A DNA stretch of 62,995 bases from JAJRXG01 sp038523965 (GCA_038523965.1 JBCBIX010000005.1:1-62995); one strand, 5' to 3'; numbered from the stretch's first letter, positions 33,960 to 43,640 are shown. Notes: generated by a model not told the origin, from the sequence alone. A program made the numbers and translations.

Positions 33960-35196
33960 GGGCCAAACGTTTAGACATATGAGAATTGAGCACCATGCGA
34001 TCCAAAAGAGGAGCAAATGTGTTCATGAAAATAATCGCCAACATCCAGCCCTCTGGATATGCAGGATTCAACACTCGAACGATCATACCAATGAAACCGA
34101 TCAAGAAACCATAGGCGATCTTACCAGCATTAGTTGACGCTGCTGTCACAGGGTCGGTTGCCATAAACGCCATAGCAAAAAAGAAGCTGCCCATGTAGAA
34201 CTGATAGTACCATGGCACAGACATGAAGGGAGTAGCATCCCAAGCATTCAGGATCATCGCCATGAATGCTGCCCCTACTACCATGCTAACCATAATGCGC
34301 CAACTCGCAATCCCTGTGGCAATGAGGAATCCAGCTCCGATAAGCACAAAGAGCTTATTGGATTCTCCTATCGACCCCGGTATCGTGCCCCAAAGCATCT
34401 GGGAGGTGGAATAAACTTCTGTAACAGCTTCCCAGCCACCCTGATACGCCAATGCTAACGGAGTCGCACCCGTGTAACCATCGACAACGGCACCGCCCGT
34501 AAACTTGGCGAGTCCCATCCAACCAAAGAGTGTATTGAAAATGTCGTGTCCAATCCCGTAGTTAGCCTCAAAGCCCGCTCTCGCATGTTCAAACCCAGAT
34601 ACCCAGACATCATCTCCGGATATCGTGGTTGGATATGCGAAGAAGACAAACATGCGTGACATCAATGCGATGTTCCATACGTTCATTCCTGTACCTCCAA
34701 AGGCCTCTTTGACCAGAATAACAGCAAAGGCTATTGATAAGGCTAAGATCCATAGTGGTAGATCTGGTGGCATGATAAGAGGTATCAATGCTCCCGTTAC
34801 CAGATATCCCTCCTCTACAGCATGTCCACGCTTAGCAGCATACCAGAACTCGATACCCAGTCCAACAACATTGGACACCACAAAAAGAGGTAATAACTTA
34901 ATAAGTCCATGCGCCAACTTGAGGTGAAAACCCTCTAAGAAGCCCAGGTTCTGACCCATGGCCACGAAGTGCTGGTGACCGATGTTGTAGGTGCCAAACA
35001 GATAACACAACTGCATTGCCAAGACCACATGTACCATGGTACGTTTAAGGTCCATTCCGTCTCTCACATGCACACCTCCCTTGGCTGTAGAATTAGGCGT
35101 GAACAAGAACGTAAAGAAGGCATCGTATGCCGTGTGGAGCAGGGGCTTCTTTTTCTTGTCTGGCTCTATCGCCTTGAATGTCTCGAGTAATCCCAT
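33952..35196 (-). CDS. nqrB: Na+-translocating NADH:quinone reductase subunit B
   Basis: The 414-residue membrane subunit with about ten helices binds covalent FMN and riboflavin and lies on the Na+ path. The flavinylation Thr is in VVDGYTGATPLALA. Other family blocks are HVRDGMDLKRTMVHVVLAMQ, GTGMNVWNIALMSRMFVFFA and FMATDPVTAASTNAGK. The length equals that of characterised NqrB. It follows nqrA by 47 bp. Confidence 0.98.
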   Translation of the reverse strand: MGLLETFKAIEPDKKKKPLLHTAYDAFFTFLFTPNSTAKGGVHVRDGMDLKRTMVHVVLAMQLCYLFGTYNIGHQHFVAMGQNLGFLEGFHLKLAHGLIKLLPLFVVSNVVGLGIEFWYAAKRGHAVEEGYLVTGALIPLIMPPDLPLWILALSIAFAVILVKEAFGGTGMNVWNIALMSRMFVFFAYPTTISGDDVWVSGFEHARAGFEANYGIGHDIFNTLFGWMGLAKFTGGAVVDGYTGATPLALAYQGGWEAVTEVYSTSQMLWGTIPGSIGESNKLFVLIGAGFLIATGIASWRIMVSMVVGAAFMAMILNAWDATPFMSVPWYYQFYMGSFFFAMAFMATDPVTAASTNAGKIAYGFLIGFIGMIVRVLNPAYPEGWMLAIIFMNTFAPLLDRMVLNSHMSKRLARA

Positions 35197-35243
35197 GTTC
35201 TCTTACTAATAGGTGATTCAGATATTCCTAAAAGTGGTTCTCG

Positions 35244-36872
35244 TTATCCCTGCTCGCGCATCATCTCAAGACCATCTCGTAGGATGGCTTGCAGGGGTTG
35301 TTTTGATGTACAACTGAATTCGCACAGGGCGATATCCTCTTCTGAAAGTTCATAAATGCCATATCCTTCCATCTTCTCAAAGTCTCCCGTCATGATCGCC
35401 TTGATCAGGTGCTGTGGGTAGAGATTCATTGGAAGGACCTTCTCATACTCGCCAGAGACAACGAATGCACGCTTCTCACCATGCGTATTTGTGTCACCGT
35501 CGAACTTCATGTTCTTATACAAGAAATTTGGGAAGGTTTTAGAAATCGTTGGTCGAGGTGCGATCGGAAGTAGCCAACCAAACATCTCATAATAATCGCC
35601 CTCTTCTATCGCAGTAATCTGATCGGACCGATGCGCCAAAAAGTCCTCCGGACCCGTTTCGACTCCAGACAGCACATCGCCATCGATAATACGTGACTTT
35701 GTCTCTTCGAGATTATCTGCTATCATCTCACCGACATTAGCGCCGATGTAGGCCTCATAAAAGGTCGGTGTTTTCACTTGAGCACCCGTCACGCCGATCA
35801 CTCGACGGGCATTCCAGATACCTTTGAACATAAGTTCTCCCAGGGTAATCACTTCCTGAACTGATAGAGTCCATACCACCTCTCCAGCATTGATTGGTGC
35901 GATGTGATGGATCTGAACGCCAACGTTACCGCTTGGGTGTTTTCCTTTAAAGTAGTGCTTCTTAACTCCTTCCGCATCTGCGAATGCAGTATGTGGTGCT
36001 TCACCCCTCGCATCAAGCCCCAGGTGTACATCACCATCTGTAAGACGAGCAAGTGTATCCAAACCCTTTTGAAAGGATTGTTCGAACCCGTCGATGATAG
36101 TCGCGTAATCAGGAGCCAATGGGGCTGAGTCAAACGTACTAACGAAGATATTTTTCGGAACCACGTCTGGATCTGGCAGCATATCATAGGGACGCTGATT
36201 AAGCAGTGTCCACCCCCCTGTCTCGCATAGGTAGTCGATGAGGTCCTCGCGACTTGATTCAGTTATGCTCGGTGGTTCGTGCTGAACATGCGTGATCTCC
36301 TTATCGGCCAGGATGATGACGTCATTGATTGCTCTCTTTTCACCTCGACGGATGTCCACGATCTCACCACTTACTGGAGAGACATACTTGATCTTAGGAT
36401 CTTTTTTATCGTGAAATAGAACCTCTCCTGCCTTAACAGTATCACCCACTGCAACAGTTACTCGTGGTATCGGAGCTAACCCTCTAAAGTCGATTGGCCG
36501 GGCAGCATAGCGCTGAGCTGGTGATGGTAGAAGGGTAGTAGACTGAGGAAAACCATTGAGTAGGATGTCATGCCCCTTGGTGAGCTCTATGAAGTGATGT
36601 TCGCCGACATACTTTGGCGCTGGAGCTGCCCAGAGACTTCGAATCCCCCCGCGCTTAGGTTGATCTTGGAGACCAACTTTGGCAGTTTCAATCTGCAAGA
36701 AGTTTTCACTTAACGTCAAAACTGCACTAACCAAGATCACCGCCCCGACGATGATGAGTAGAGCAACCGCATATAGGTTGCCACCAACTCCATCCCCTTG
36801 AGCCAATAGCGCAGTCGATGAAAGAAGAACAAGGATGAATCCAATGAATAATCGTTGACTTACGATGCGCAT
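35244..36872 (-). CDS. nqrA: Na+-translocating NADH:quinone reductase subunit A with N-terminal membrane extension
   Basis: The 542-residue product ends in a full NqrA core (about residue 95 on: IELTKGHDILLNGFPQ; VSPVSGEIVDIRRGEKRAI; ALCEFSCTSKQPLQAILRDG). NqrA is normally a soluble subunit of about 445 residues at the cytoplasmic face. Here about 95 residues precede it and contain two hydrophobic helices, LFIGFILVLLSSTALLAQ and YAVALLIIVGAVILVSAVL. The two would place the core back in the cytoplasm on a membrane hairpin. I prefer ATG 36872 to the TTG 27 bp upstream. It is the first gene of the operon. Confidence 0.94.
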   Translation of the reverse strand: MRIVSQRLFIGFILVLLSSTALLAQGDGVGGNLYAVALLIIVGAVILVSAVLTLSENFLQIETAKVGLQDQPKRGGIRSLWAAPAPKYVGEHHFIELTKGHDILLNGFPQSTTLLPSPAQRYAARPIDFRGLAPIPRVTVAVGDTVKAGEVLFHDKKDPKIKYVSPVSGEIVDIRRGEKRAINDVIILADKEITHVQHEPPSITESSREDLIDYLCETGGWTLLNQRPYDMLPDPDVVPKNIFVSTFDSAPLAPDYATIIDGFEQSFQKGLDTLARLTDGDVHLGLDARGEAPHTAFADAEGVKKHYFKGKHPSGNVGVQIHHIAPINAGEVVWTLSVQEVITLGELMFKGIWNARRVIGVTGAQVKTPTFYEAYIGANVGEMIADNLEETKSRIIDGDVLSGVETGPEDFLAHRSDQITAIEEGDYYEMFGWLLPIAPRPTISKTFPNFLYKNMKFDGDTNTHGEKRAFVVSGEYEKVLPMNLYPQHLIKAIMTGDFEKMEGYGIYELSEEDIALCEFSCTSKQPLQAILRDGLEMMREQG

Positions 36873-37011
36873 AAACTCACATAGTTTAAATCGCCGCAAA
36901 GATAGCTTTCTCCATAGATTAACTCTTGAGAGGACCAGTACGCCAGAGGTTTAGAACTATTTAGACTGTCTTTGAAGAATAGTTCGAAATGCATAGTCCG
37001 AACAGTCAGTG

Positions 37012-37317
37012 CTACGCGAATGCTGCCTTGATTTTGCTAAACCACCCTGTCCATGACGTAACCTGGTCTCGCTGGGTATCACTGATGTCTAAGTGATAGG
37101 CGAAGCCGGATTCGCTTGAGGAAGTAGCGACTGTGATCTTGAGCATAAGATCATTGACCAGTAGTGTGTAGGTCTTAGTTGTGTGGATCAAGAAATCTAC
37201 GATCACAACCTTGAAGTTGTGATAGACAACGACATGTCCACTTTCTGCACCATGATAGATTCCGATGGTATTCGATCCTGATCGCGGATCATAAAACGTC
37301 CATCTCTTCTCACTCAT
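37012..37317 (-). CDS. Hypothetical protein, 101 aa
   Basis: This is a soluble, strand-rich 101-residue protein (RWTFYDPRSGSNTIGIYHGA; HVVVYHNFKVVIVDFLIHTT) without signal peptide or catalytic motif. The dense alternation of hydrophobic and polar residues suggests a small beta-barrel or sandwich. It lies alone between nqrA and the YadA/S74 gene, both separated by more than 130 bp, with its own start ATG at 37317. I do not recognise the family. Confidence 0.55.
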   Translation of the reverse strand: MSEKRWTFYDPRSGSNTIGIYHGAESGHVVVYHNFKVVIVDFLIHTTKTYTLLVNDLMLKITVATSSSESGFAYHLDISDTQRDQVTSWTGWFSKIKAAFA

Positions 37318-37559
37318 AGTCGTCGGTCAACAGGTCTACCTCTATACAATTAGAGTTATTGTAAAATAGGTGGTTAGCAGTCAGCGTACAACATCAGTTG
37401 CCGAAAAATGAGACAGACATTTGTCAGTTAGAGCGCTTACACACTTAAGCTGCTTAAATAGATGATTCCTATGGCTCGCATTTGCTATGCTGAATACTAA
37501 CCCCAGGTATAGTCGATATCCAAGTCGTTGAATATACACTTGTTGCAAACGCAATTGTC

Positions 37560-39500
37560 ATGACTACTACCTGCCACAGATTAAGTCGCATTATCGTCAT
37601 TGTCAGTGTTGTCTTCCTGCAATTCGGTGCTACTGCACAACAGGAGGTTGAGCTACTCACTGACGGCATTGTTGTGCCCCGTACGACCATCGCTGATGTA
37701 TCTATTCCTACTGAAGGCATGCTGATCTACGACACGATCAGTAATGGTCTTCTCTATTATGATGGAGCGAAGTGGCTACCTATCAAAGGATCTTTTGAAC
37801 GTGTCAATGGTCTGGTCAGGCAATCGACACCTTTGGAATCTTCGGACAACTTCGTTTTCGGAAGCGCCGATCTACCAACTGAGGCTTCTCAAAACGATAA
37901 TCTCTTTTTTTTCAATCAAGACAAAGGAGCTTTCCGCGGAGGCCTTAACAATTTTGGGACTTGGGCTGTCGACTCCCTCGGTGAACAATCCTTCGCGTAT
38001 GGCGCCAGTGTGACAGCCACTGGTGACCAAAGTGTGGCTTTAGGGAGTTTTAGCAGGGCATCAGGGTTTAGGAGTACGGCCATAGGAACTCTTTGTAAGG
38101 CGACTGGTCCTGTTAGTACTGCTATCGGTGTAGAGACGGAGGCAAGTGGTGATCGGAGCATTAGTTTAGGATCGGACACCAAAGCTTCTGGTGTTCAAAG
38201 CACGGCCTTTGGGGTACTAACTGAAGCCAGCGGGTTGTCGAGTACTGCCTTTGGTTTACTGACGAAGGCCAGTGGAACACAAAGCACAGCTTTTGGTCGA
38301 GAGTCAGAAGCCAGCGGCCAGTCAAGTACTGCCTTTGGGCGTTCAACTTCAGCCCTTGGACAACAAAGCGTAGCTGCTGGAGCAAGCACTACCGCCTTGG
38401 GTGTATTGAGTGCTACGTTCGGTAATCGAACGCGTGCATGGGGTCAGGAATCATTTGTCATCGGTCGCTACAATGATACCATTGTGAGCCCTGATGCTCC
38501 AATAACTCCTTCGAGCCCCCTTTTCATCATTGGCAACGGCGATAGTTTTACATCTGGCAATAATGCGATGGTCGTTCGGAAAAACGGCGAGGTCTCCTTT
38601 GACAACTACACCTTTCCGATAGATGACGGGAACAGTAGTCAGGTACTAAGCACAGATGGAAATGGACAGTTGGATTGGCTTGATGTTAACTGGACCAATG
38701 ACTCCAATGGTATATCTACATCCTCCAATGTTGGCATCGGCCAGGCAGCCGGTAGCTCTGCACTCACCGTAAGTGCTAATAGTGAGACATCTGCCACACT
38801 TACGCTACGAGAGGAGGAAAATGACTTCGCAAGAATTGCATTCGAAAACACCACCGGATCACAAGAGTGGATCATCGCAGGTCGGGCAGACGGTAACAAT
38901 AACCCAAGTAGTGCCGCACTCAACTTTTTTTACAGCGGTGTACCTCAACCCGACAACAGAAATGTCTTTCAACTATTAGGCAATGGAGATGCAATCTTGA
39001 ACAATCGAGTAGGGATCGGACGAAGTCCCGCTACCACTTCTACCAACCAACTGGAAGTCGAAGGAACAGCATCAAAAACAACAGCTGGTAGCTGGATGGC
39101 AAATTCCGATCGCCGTATTAAAACAGATATACAGGATATCAAGCAGGCATGCTCAACTATCACCAAGTTAAGACCTGTCAAGTTCAAGTATACAGAGGAG
39201 TGGCAACGGCGCCATCCTTCGATAACGGGTGATTACTACTATAACTTCGTTGCCCAAGAGTTTCGGGAGATCTTCCCTAATGCCGTCACTGGCAGCGGAG
39301 AATACCTGGAAGGTGACGATGAAGAGATCCTTCAAGTAGACACCTACAATACACAGATCGTGACCATCGCAGCGCTACAAGAACTCATCTCTGAGAATGA
39401 GGAACAACAAAAACGAATCAAAGAACTCGAGAGTGAGATTAGTGAGATCAGGGCTCTGTTGGATCAGGTGGTGGAAGCTACGAATGCCACAGGGGAATAG
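37560..39500 (+). CDS. Secreted fibre protein: YadA-type head repeats plus S74 intramolecular chaperone
   Basis: The 646-residue protein has a signal peptide (IIVIVSVVFLQFGATAQ), a short N-terminal region with GMLIYDTISNGLLYYDGAKW as in Bacteroidota surface proteins, about ten 14-residue YadA/Hia head repeats of the form ASGxQSTAFGxxTE (residues about 140-300), a strand-rich shaft, and a C-terminal S74 domain. The S74 start is NSDRRIKTDIQ, where self-cleavage would be expected before Ser516, leaving a 131-residue tail with a final coiled coil (NEEQQKRIKELESEISEI). The S74 domain assembles trimers and then leaves. A trimeric surface fibre is the likely product. There is no YadA anchor barrel. 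Confidence 0.82.
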   Translation: MTTTCHRLSRIIVIVSVVFLQFGATAQQEVELLTDGIVVPRTTIADVSIPTEGMLIYDTISNGLLYYDGAKWLPIKGSFERVNGLVRQSTPLESSDNFVFGSADLPTEASQNDNLFFFNQDKGAFRGGLNNFGTWAVDSLGEQSFAYGASVTATGDQSVALGSFSRASGFRSTAIGTLCKATGPVSTAIGVETEASGDRSISLGSDTKASGVQSTAFGVLTEASGLSSTAFGLLTKASGTQSTAFGRESEASGQSSTAFGRSTSALGQQSVAAGASTTALGVLSATFGNRTRAWGQESFVIGRYNDTIVSPDAPITPSSPLFIIGNGDSFTSGNNAMVVRKNGEVSFDNYTFPIDDGNSSQVLSTDGNGQLDWLDVNWTNDSNGISTSSNVGIGQAAGSSALTVSANSETSATLTLREEENDFARIAFENTTGSQEWIIAGRADGNNNPSSAALNFFYSGVPQPDNRNVFQLLGNGDAILNNRVGIGRSPATTSTNQLEVEGTASKTTAGSWMANSDRRIKTDIQDIKQACSTITKLRPVKFKYTEEWQRRHPSITGDYYYNFVAQEFREIFPNAVTGSGEYLEGDDEEILQVDTYNTQIVTIAALQELISENEEQQKRIKELESEISEIRALLDQVVEATNATGE

Positions 39501-39811
39501 GAACACTAACTCTAAATGGCTCATTAGATTCATACATGCCACAAACAAAAAATGCAGAGCACAACGTACCCTGCATAACCCCAAAAAACCAATTGAAAAC
39601 AATCTTGAGTTTCCTTACGAGTCATTACTCGCATGTTTCTCTTTGTAGGTAGTAGACGCTTCGATTTGCATCTACCACACTCATTATTGACAAAATAGGC
39701 AATATTCAAACCTGAGGCTCATCTACGACGACTGGTTCGCATTGTACCTTTACGTCTTGATGATTATTTAACGGTCGAACGTGCCTCCGACCCTCGTTCC
39801 AATATTTGTGC
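39501..39811. other. Intergenic region before radA
   Basis: No convincing gene is seen in these 311 bp. ATGCAG at 39552-39557 pairs with CTGCAT at 39571-39576, and on the minus strand this hairpin is followed by TTTTTTG, but no minus-strand gene ends here. The plus-strand copy is followed by a C/A-rich stretch, so it is not a clear terminator for the fibre gene. The radA promoter must lie in the right half, but I could not place it. Confidence 0.4.
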
Positions 39812-41161
39812 GTGCCGAAGTCAAGAATCTCCTACATCTGCAGTAATTGTCATGCGGTTAGTATCAAATGGTCCGGACAATGCCCTTCGTGTCTGGAGTG
39901 GAACACCTTAGAGGAACAGGTCGAGGTTAAGGGAAAGAGTACGTCCAAAAGCACTCCTTCGCCGTCTTCAACACTACTCCGAGAGGTGAAGTCCATGCAT
40001 GTCTTCCGGTACGATATTCCGTCTGATAACGAGTTGGAACGTGTCCTGGGTGGTGGTATCGTGAGCGGTTCTATCGTCCTCATCGGCGGTCAGCCAGGCA
40101 TCGGTAAGTCCACTCTAATGCTACAGTTGGCCTGCCGCATCGATAAGAAAGTACTATACGTCTCTGGTGAGGAGAGTGCCTTCCAAGTCAAGATGCGAGC
40201 AGATCGCATTACCAAGGATAGTGGACAGTGCCATATTCTCTGTGAGACACAACTGGAGCGAATTCTTTCCACGGCTGAGGCAGAACAACCAGATCTTTTG
40301 CTGATTGATTCGATTCAGACGGTCCGTAGTTCACTGTCTGAGAGTCTACCTGGTTCCGTCTCACAGATACGTGAATGCACCTCTGCACTACAACAATATG
40401 CGAAGTCCTCTAATGTCCCTGTCTTCATCATCGGACATATTAATAAAGATGGCGGCTTAGCTGGACCTAAAGTGCTCGAGCACATCGTCGATGTTGTCCT
40501 TCAATTCGAAGGTGACCGCAACTACATGTATCGCATCCTTCGCACTCTCAAGAACCGCTTTGGATCCACGGATGAAATCGGAATCTATGAGATGGATGAG
40601 CAAGGATTACGTCCGGTTACCAATCCTTCTGAACTTCTGCTGTCACCTACCGATGTTGCGCTCAGTGGGACCAGTATTTGTTCGACGATAGAAGGTATCC
40701 GCCCACTGCTGATCGAGACTCAGGCATTAGTTAGCACGACAGTATATGGTCATCCTCAGCGGTCCACGACTGGCTATGACAGTAAGCGACTAAGCATGCT
40801 ACTCGCTGTACTCGAGAAGAAATGTGGGCTGTACTACAGCCAGCAGGATGTATTCCTAAACATAGCGGGAGGTATAAAAGTGACCGACCCTGCCATCGAC
40901 CTTTCGATCATCGCGTCTCTAATCTCATCTCTGCATGATATCGCGGTGGGTCGACAGGTATGTTTTGCCGGAGAGGTAGGCTTATCTGGCGAAATACGTG
41001 CTGTAAGTCGTATTGATCAGCGTATCCAGGAAGCCAGTCGACTCGGTTTTGAGACGATCTATCTGTCTAAATACCAAAACAAAGGCCTCTCCAAGTCACA
41101 TAACATAGAGGTCAAGGCCATTGGTAATGTCCGTGAATTACTCCACGACGTTTTTAGCTAA
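39812..41161 (+). CDS. radA: DNA repair protein RadA
   Basis: The 449-residue RecA-like branch-migration helicase acts in recombination and fork rescue. In order: a four-Cys zinc finger (YICSNCHAVSIKWSGQCPSC), Walker A GGQPGIGKSTL, Walker B LLLIDSIQT, the RadA signature KNRFG, and a C-terminal Lon-like domain (NIAGGIKVTDPAIDLSI; FAGEVGLSGEIRAV). I chose GTG 39812 (VPKSRISYICSNC) over the TTG at 39806, as the family starts a few residues before the zinc finger. Its stop overlaps the stop of the convergent aminopeptidase gene by 4 nt. Confidence 0.96.
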   Translation: MPKSRISYICSNCHAVSIKWSGQCPSCLEWNTLEEQVEVKGKSTSKSTPSPSSTLLREVKSMHVFRYDIPSDNELERVLGGGIVSGSIVLIGGQPGIGKSTLMLQLACRIDKKVLYVSGEESAFQVKMRADRITKDSGQCHILCETQLERILSTAEAEQPDLLLIDSIQTVRSSLSESLPGSVSQIRECTSALQQYAKSSNVPVFIIGHINKDGGLAGPKVLEHIVDVVLQFEGDRNYMYRILRTLKNRFGSTDEIGIYEMDEQGLRPVTNPSELLLSPTDVALSGTSICSTIEGIRPLLIETQALVSTTVYGHPQRSTTGYDSKRLSMLLAVLEKKCGLYYSQQDVFLNIAGGIKVTDPAIDLSIIASLISSLHDIAVGRQVCFAGEVGLSGEIRAVSRIDQRIQEASRLGFETIYLSKYQNKGLSKSHNIEVKAIGNVRELLHDVFS

Positions 41162-42258
41162 ATCACGAATCGTCCTCGTTCATAAATCAGCTCATCATCA
41201 GCCCAGATCTCACCAGATGCTGTCATGTCAGCGATGAGGTCCCAGTGGATGGGTGATTCGTTGCGGCCACCTGTCTGGATATAGCTCTGTCCGACCGCCA
41301 TATGAATGGTGCCTCCTATCTTCTCATCGAACAAGATGTTTTTCGTGGGCTGTTGGATCTGATAGTTGGTGCCGATCGCTACCTCTCCGAAGTATCTCGC
41401 TCCTTTGATAGCCATAACTTCATCAAGTACATCCTGACCTCGCTCTGCGGTCCAAGACTTGATGTGTCCCTGCTCCACATGAAGGGTCACACCTGATACC
41501 TCCCTTCCCATATAGATCGATGGATAATCGAAATGCACGACACCGTTTACGCTTTCTTCTACTGGGCCCGAGAAGACTTCACCACTCGGCATATTGACTC
41601 GACCATCTGAATTTATCCAAGTACGTCCGGCCACTGAGAAGGAGATGTCGGTTCGTTCGTTTCGATACCTGATTGTCTCCTTTGTATTGAGGATGTCGAC
41701 ATAGTGCTGTTGTTGTGTACGGACCTTTCGCCATGCTGCTGATGGATCCTTTTCATGGAGGTAGCACGCCCCAAATACGAACGTAGTGTACTCCTCCAGT
41801 GACATACCTGCCTCCTGGGCACTGGCATCCGTGGGATACTGACATAGGGAGCGAGTCAGATCACCTGCTGCTGTGCGTTCCGAAAAGACCTGATTCAGTG
41901 GCTGACTGGCCAGTGCTCGTCGCTTGCGTTTAGCTGGGTCGATACTACTGTCTTCTCTGAGGTTATATGGTGCGCGGATGCTGAGATAGGCATCGAATTC
42001 GCGGATTACCTTATCACTGATCGGTGATAGATAGTCGAGTTGGGCGTCATTAGCATGATCAAAGTAGATCTTGTTCGCCCCTCTCATGGAGAATTTGATC
42101 TCGGCATTTGCTCCTGCCTTGATGATCTCTCGATAGACCTCCCTAACCAGAGGCTCGGCTAATAATGTGGTATTCACATATACCTGGTCACCCGGTTTGA
42201 GCTCCAAACAGTAGTGGACAAGTAGTGATGCGTATCTCTCGAGCGTAGTCGTTGTCAT
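41158..42258 (-). CDS. M29-family aminopeptidase
   Basis: This 366-residue cytoplasmic metallopeptidase is of the AmpS/AmpT (thermophilic metalloprotease) family. The metal and active-site residues are seen in MPSGEVF (Glu), FGEVAIGTN (Glu), GTIHMAVGQSY (His, Tyr) and PIHWDL (His, Asp). The start ATG 42258 (MTTTTLERYASLLVHYCLEL) fits the family. The open frame extends upstream into dinB but shows no family similarity there. It starts 55 bp after dinB on the same strand and may be co-transcribed with it. Confidence 0.93.
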   Translation of the reverse strand: MTTTTLERYASLLVHYCLELKPGDQVYVNTTLLAEPLVREVYREIIKAGANAEIKFSMRGANKIYFDHANDAQLDYLSPISDKVIREFDAYLSIRAPYNLREDSSIDPAKRKRRALASQPLNQVFSERTAAGDLTRSLCQYPTDASAQEAGMSLEEYTTFVFGACYLHEKDPSAAWRKVRTQQQHYVDILNTKETIRYRNERTDISFSVAGRTWINSDGRVNMPSGEVFSGPVEESVNGVVHFDYPSIYMGREVSGVTLHVEQGHIKSWTAERGQDVLDEVMAIKGARYFGEVAIGTNYQIQQPTKNILFDEKIGGTIHMAVGQSYIQTGGRNESPIHWDLIADMTASGEIWADDELIYERGRFVI

Positions 42259-42313
42259 ATCGTGAAGTAACGGATTTTGGAATGTCTCCTCGATAGATGG
42301 ATGATCGAGCGGC

Positions 42314-43534
42314 TTACTGATGCCGGTGAGCCAACAATGGTGGCGGCTCTCCTGTGAATGGGTTTGCACGTCCGATAGTCCGAGCCTCCATCCCTTCGGC
42401 GCGCACGACAGATCGATCCCCAAAACGGCTTCGGATACGATCCATCGCCTGATACAACTGAATCGTTCGCTCCTCATCCTCGAAGAGGTCCATCTGATAG
42501 TTACCTGCTACCAGTCCGCTGTATCGGACCCCGACCAGACGTACGAGCATCCTGCGGTTATACAACTTATCGAACAACTCCTTCACACGTCGGATGAGGA
42601 TATGGTCTGCTGAAGTATAGGGTAGTCGACACTGCAAGGTCTTGGTCTGAAAGTCTGAGTAGCGCACTTTAACGGTCACACAGGATGTGAGCCGCTGCCC
42701 TCTGCGTAGCTGAAAAGCCAGATTCTCAGCCATGGCTGTGAGGATCGATCTCAACTTGGTCACTTCGATCGTATCACGATCAAAGGTGCGCTCTGTGGAG
42801 ATGGACTTGCGTTCGTTATATGGGATAACAGGTGTGTTATCGATGCCAGACGCTTTCTTCCAGAGTGTTATCCCATTCTTGCCAAATGCCTTCTCCATGA
42901 GTTCGATGGGGATCTCTTGGATCGTGCCGATACGCTGTAATCCCATGTGACACAACATCTGAAAGGTACTATCTCCAACCATAGGGATCTTACGCACAGA
43001 TAGAGGCGCTAAAAATGGTTTTTCGCCCCCTGCCTCGACTTGGATACGATTATTAGGCTTGGCCTCTCCGGTGGCAATCTTAGACACTGTCTTATTGATA
43101 GATAGACCGAACGAGATCGGTAAGTGAGTCTCTTTGATAATACGAGTACGGAGCTCCGTGGCATACTGATAGCAACCAAAGTAGCGATCCATCCCACTCA
43201 GGTCCACATAAAACTCATCGATGGATGCCTTCTCATAGACAGGGACGTACTCCTTGATAATCTCCGTCACATCCTCTGAAAACTTCATGTAGGTTCCGCT
43301 ATTCCCTCGAATCACTACTGCCTCGGGGCACAGCTGGCGCGCCAACCTCATGGGCATCGCAGATCGTATCCCAAACTGGCGGGCTTCATAACTACAAGAT
43401 GCGACAACTCCCCTGTCACTAACCCCTCCGATCAATACTGGCCGATCCTTTAACCGACTGTCCAGAATACGTTCACAGGAGACGAAAAAGGAATCCAAGT
43501 CCATGTGCAGGATGGCATGCTGTGCAGAGTGCAT
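42314..43534 (-). CDS. dinB: DNA polymerase IV (Y-family translesion polymerase)
   Basis: This is a 406-residue error-prone polymerase for bypassing DNA lesions. HMDLDSFFVSCE and the YEKASIDEFYVDLSG block carry the three catalytic acidic residues; ASCSYEARQFGIRSAMPM is the fingers region. The little-finger domain follows residue 240. QMDLF at residues 347-351 (42482-42496) fits the QxxLF sliding-clamp motif, placed near the C-terminus as in other DinB proteins. It is downstream of a DnaE-type polymerase and a radical SAM gene, separated by a 170-bp leader with palindromes and a terminator. Confidence 0.95.
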   Translation of the reverse strand: MHSAQHAILHMDLDSFFVSCERILDSRLKDRPVLIGGVSDRGVVASCSYEARQFGIRSAMPMRLARQLCPEAVVIRGNSGTYMKFSEDVTEIIKEYVPVYEKASIDEFYVDLSGMDRYFGCYQYATELRTRIIKETHLPISFGLSINKTVSKIATGEAKPNNRIQVEAGGEKPFLAPLSVRKIPMVGDSTFQMLCHMGLQRIGTIQEIPIELMEKAFGKNGITLWKKASGIDNTPVIPYNERKSISTERTFDRDTIEVTKLRSILTAMAENLAFQLRRGQRLTSCVTVKVRYSDFQTKTLQCRLPYTSADHILIRRVKELFDKLYNRRMLVRLVGVRYSGLVAGNYQMDLFEDEERTIQLYQAMDRIRSRFGDRSVVRAEGMEARTIGRANPFTGEPPPLLAHRHQ

Positions 43535-43573
43535 GAGGGTAGCTTTCTGGTCTGTCAGTGTGCCAAGAGAGAT

Positions 43574-43617
43574 AAAAAAGGAGTCAGAGCGATCGGTAAT
43601 GGCTGTGCTCTGACCCC
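43574..43617 (-). terminator. Intrinsic terminator or attenuator in front of dinB
   Basis: On the minus strand GGGGTCAGAGC (43617-43607) pairs with GCTCTGACTCC (43590-43580) through 11 base pairs, one of them G-T, over a 16-nt loop, and TTTTTT follows at once. It lies 39 nt before the dinB ATG and downstream of a -7-like element. It either ends dnaE transcripts or attenuates dinB. Confidence 0.75.
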
Positions 43618-43623
43618 CTCCCG

Positions 43624-43640
43624 TTGTCTTAGCGAGACAA
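43624..43640 (-). promoter_or_regulatory. Inverted repeat over the likely dinB transcription start
   Basis: TTGTCT-N5-AGACAA is a perfect 6-nt inverted repeat. Its first arm shares three bases with the -7-like element TATGTTTG, so a protein bound here would block transcription start. It may equally form a small hairpin in the leader RNA. Confidence 0.4.

Noticed and set aside
33960..34016. Longer nqrC start at 34016
   Set aside because: It lies inside nqrB and adds residues that do not resemble NqrC. The GTG at 33959 directly precedes the usual N-terminal helix.
38000..38460. Repetitive DNA in the fibre gene as a CRISPR or satellite array
   Set aside because: The repeats encode 14-residue protein repeats in one frame, and the spacing follows codons.
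39552..39576. Hairpin followed by T-run on the minus strand, as a terminator
   Set aside because: No minus-strand gene ends nearby, and the plus-strand version lacks a T-run.
42259..42477. Longer start of the M29 aminopeptidase reaching into dinB
   Set aside because: The added 73 residues are the antisense-frame shadow of dinB's C-terminus, and the family similarity begins at ATG 42258.
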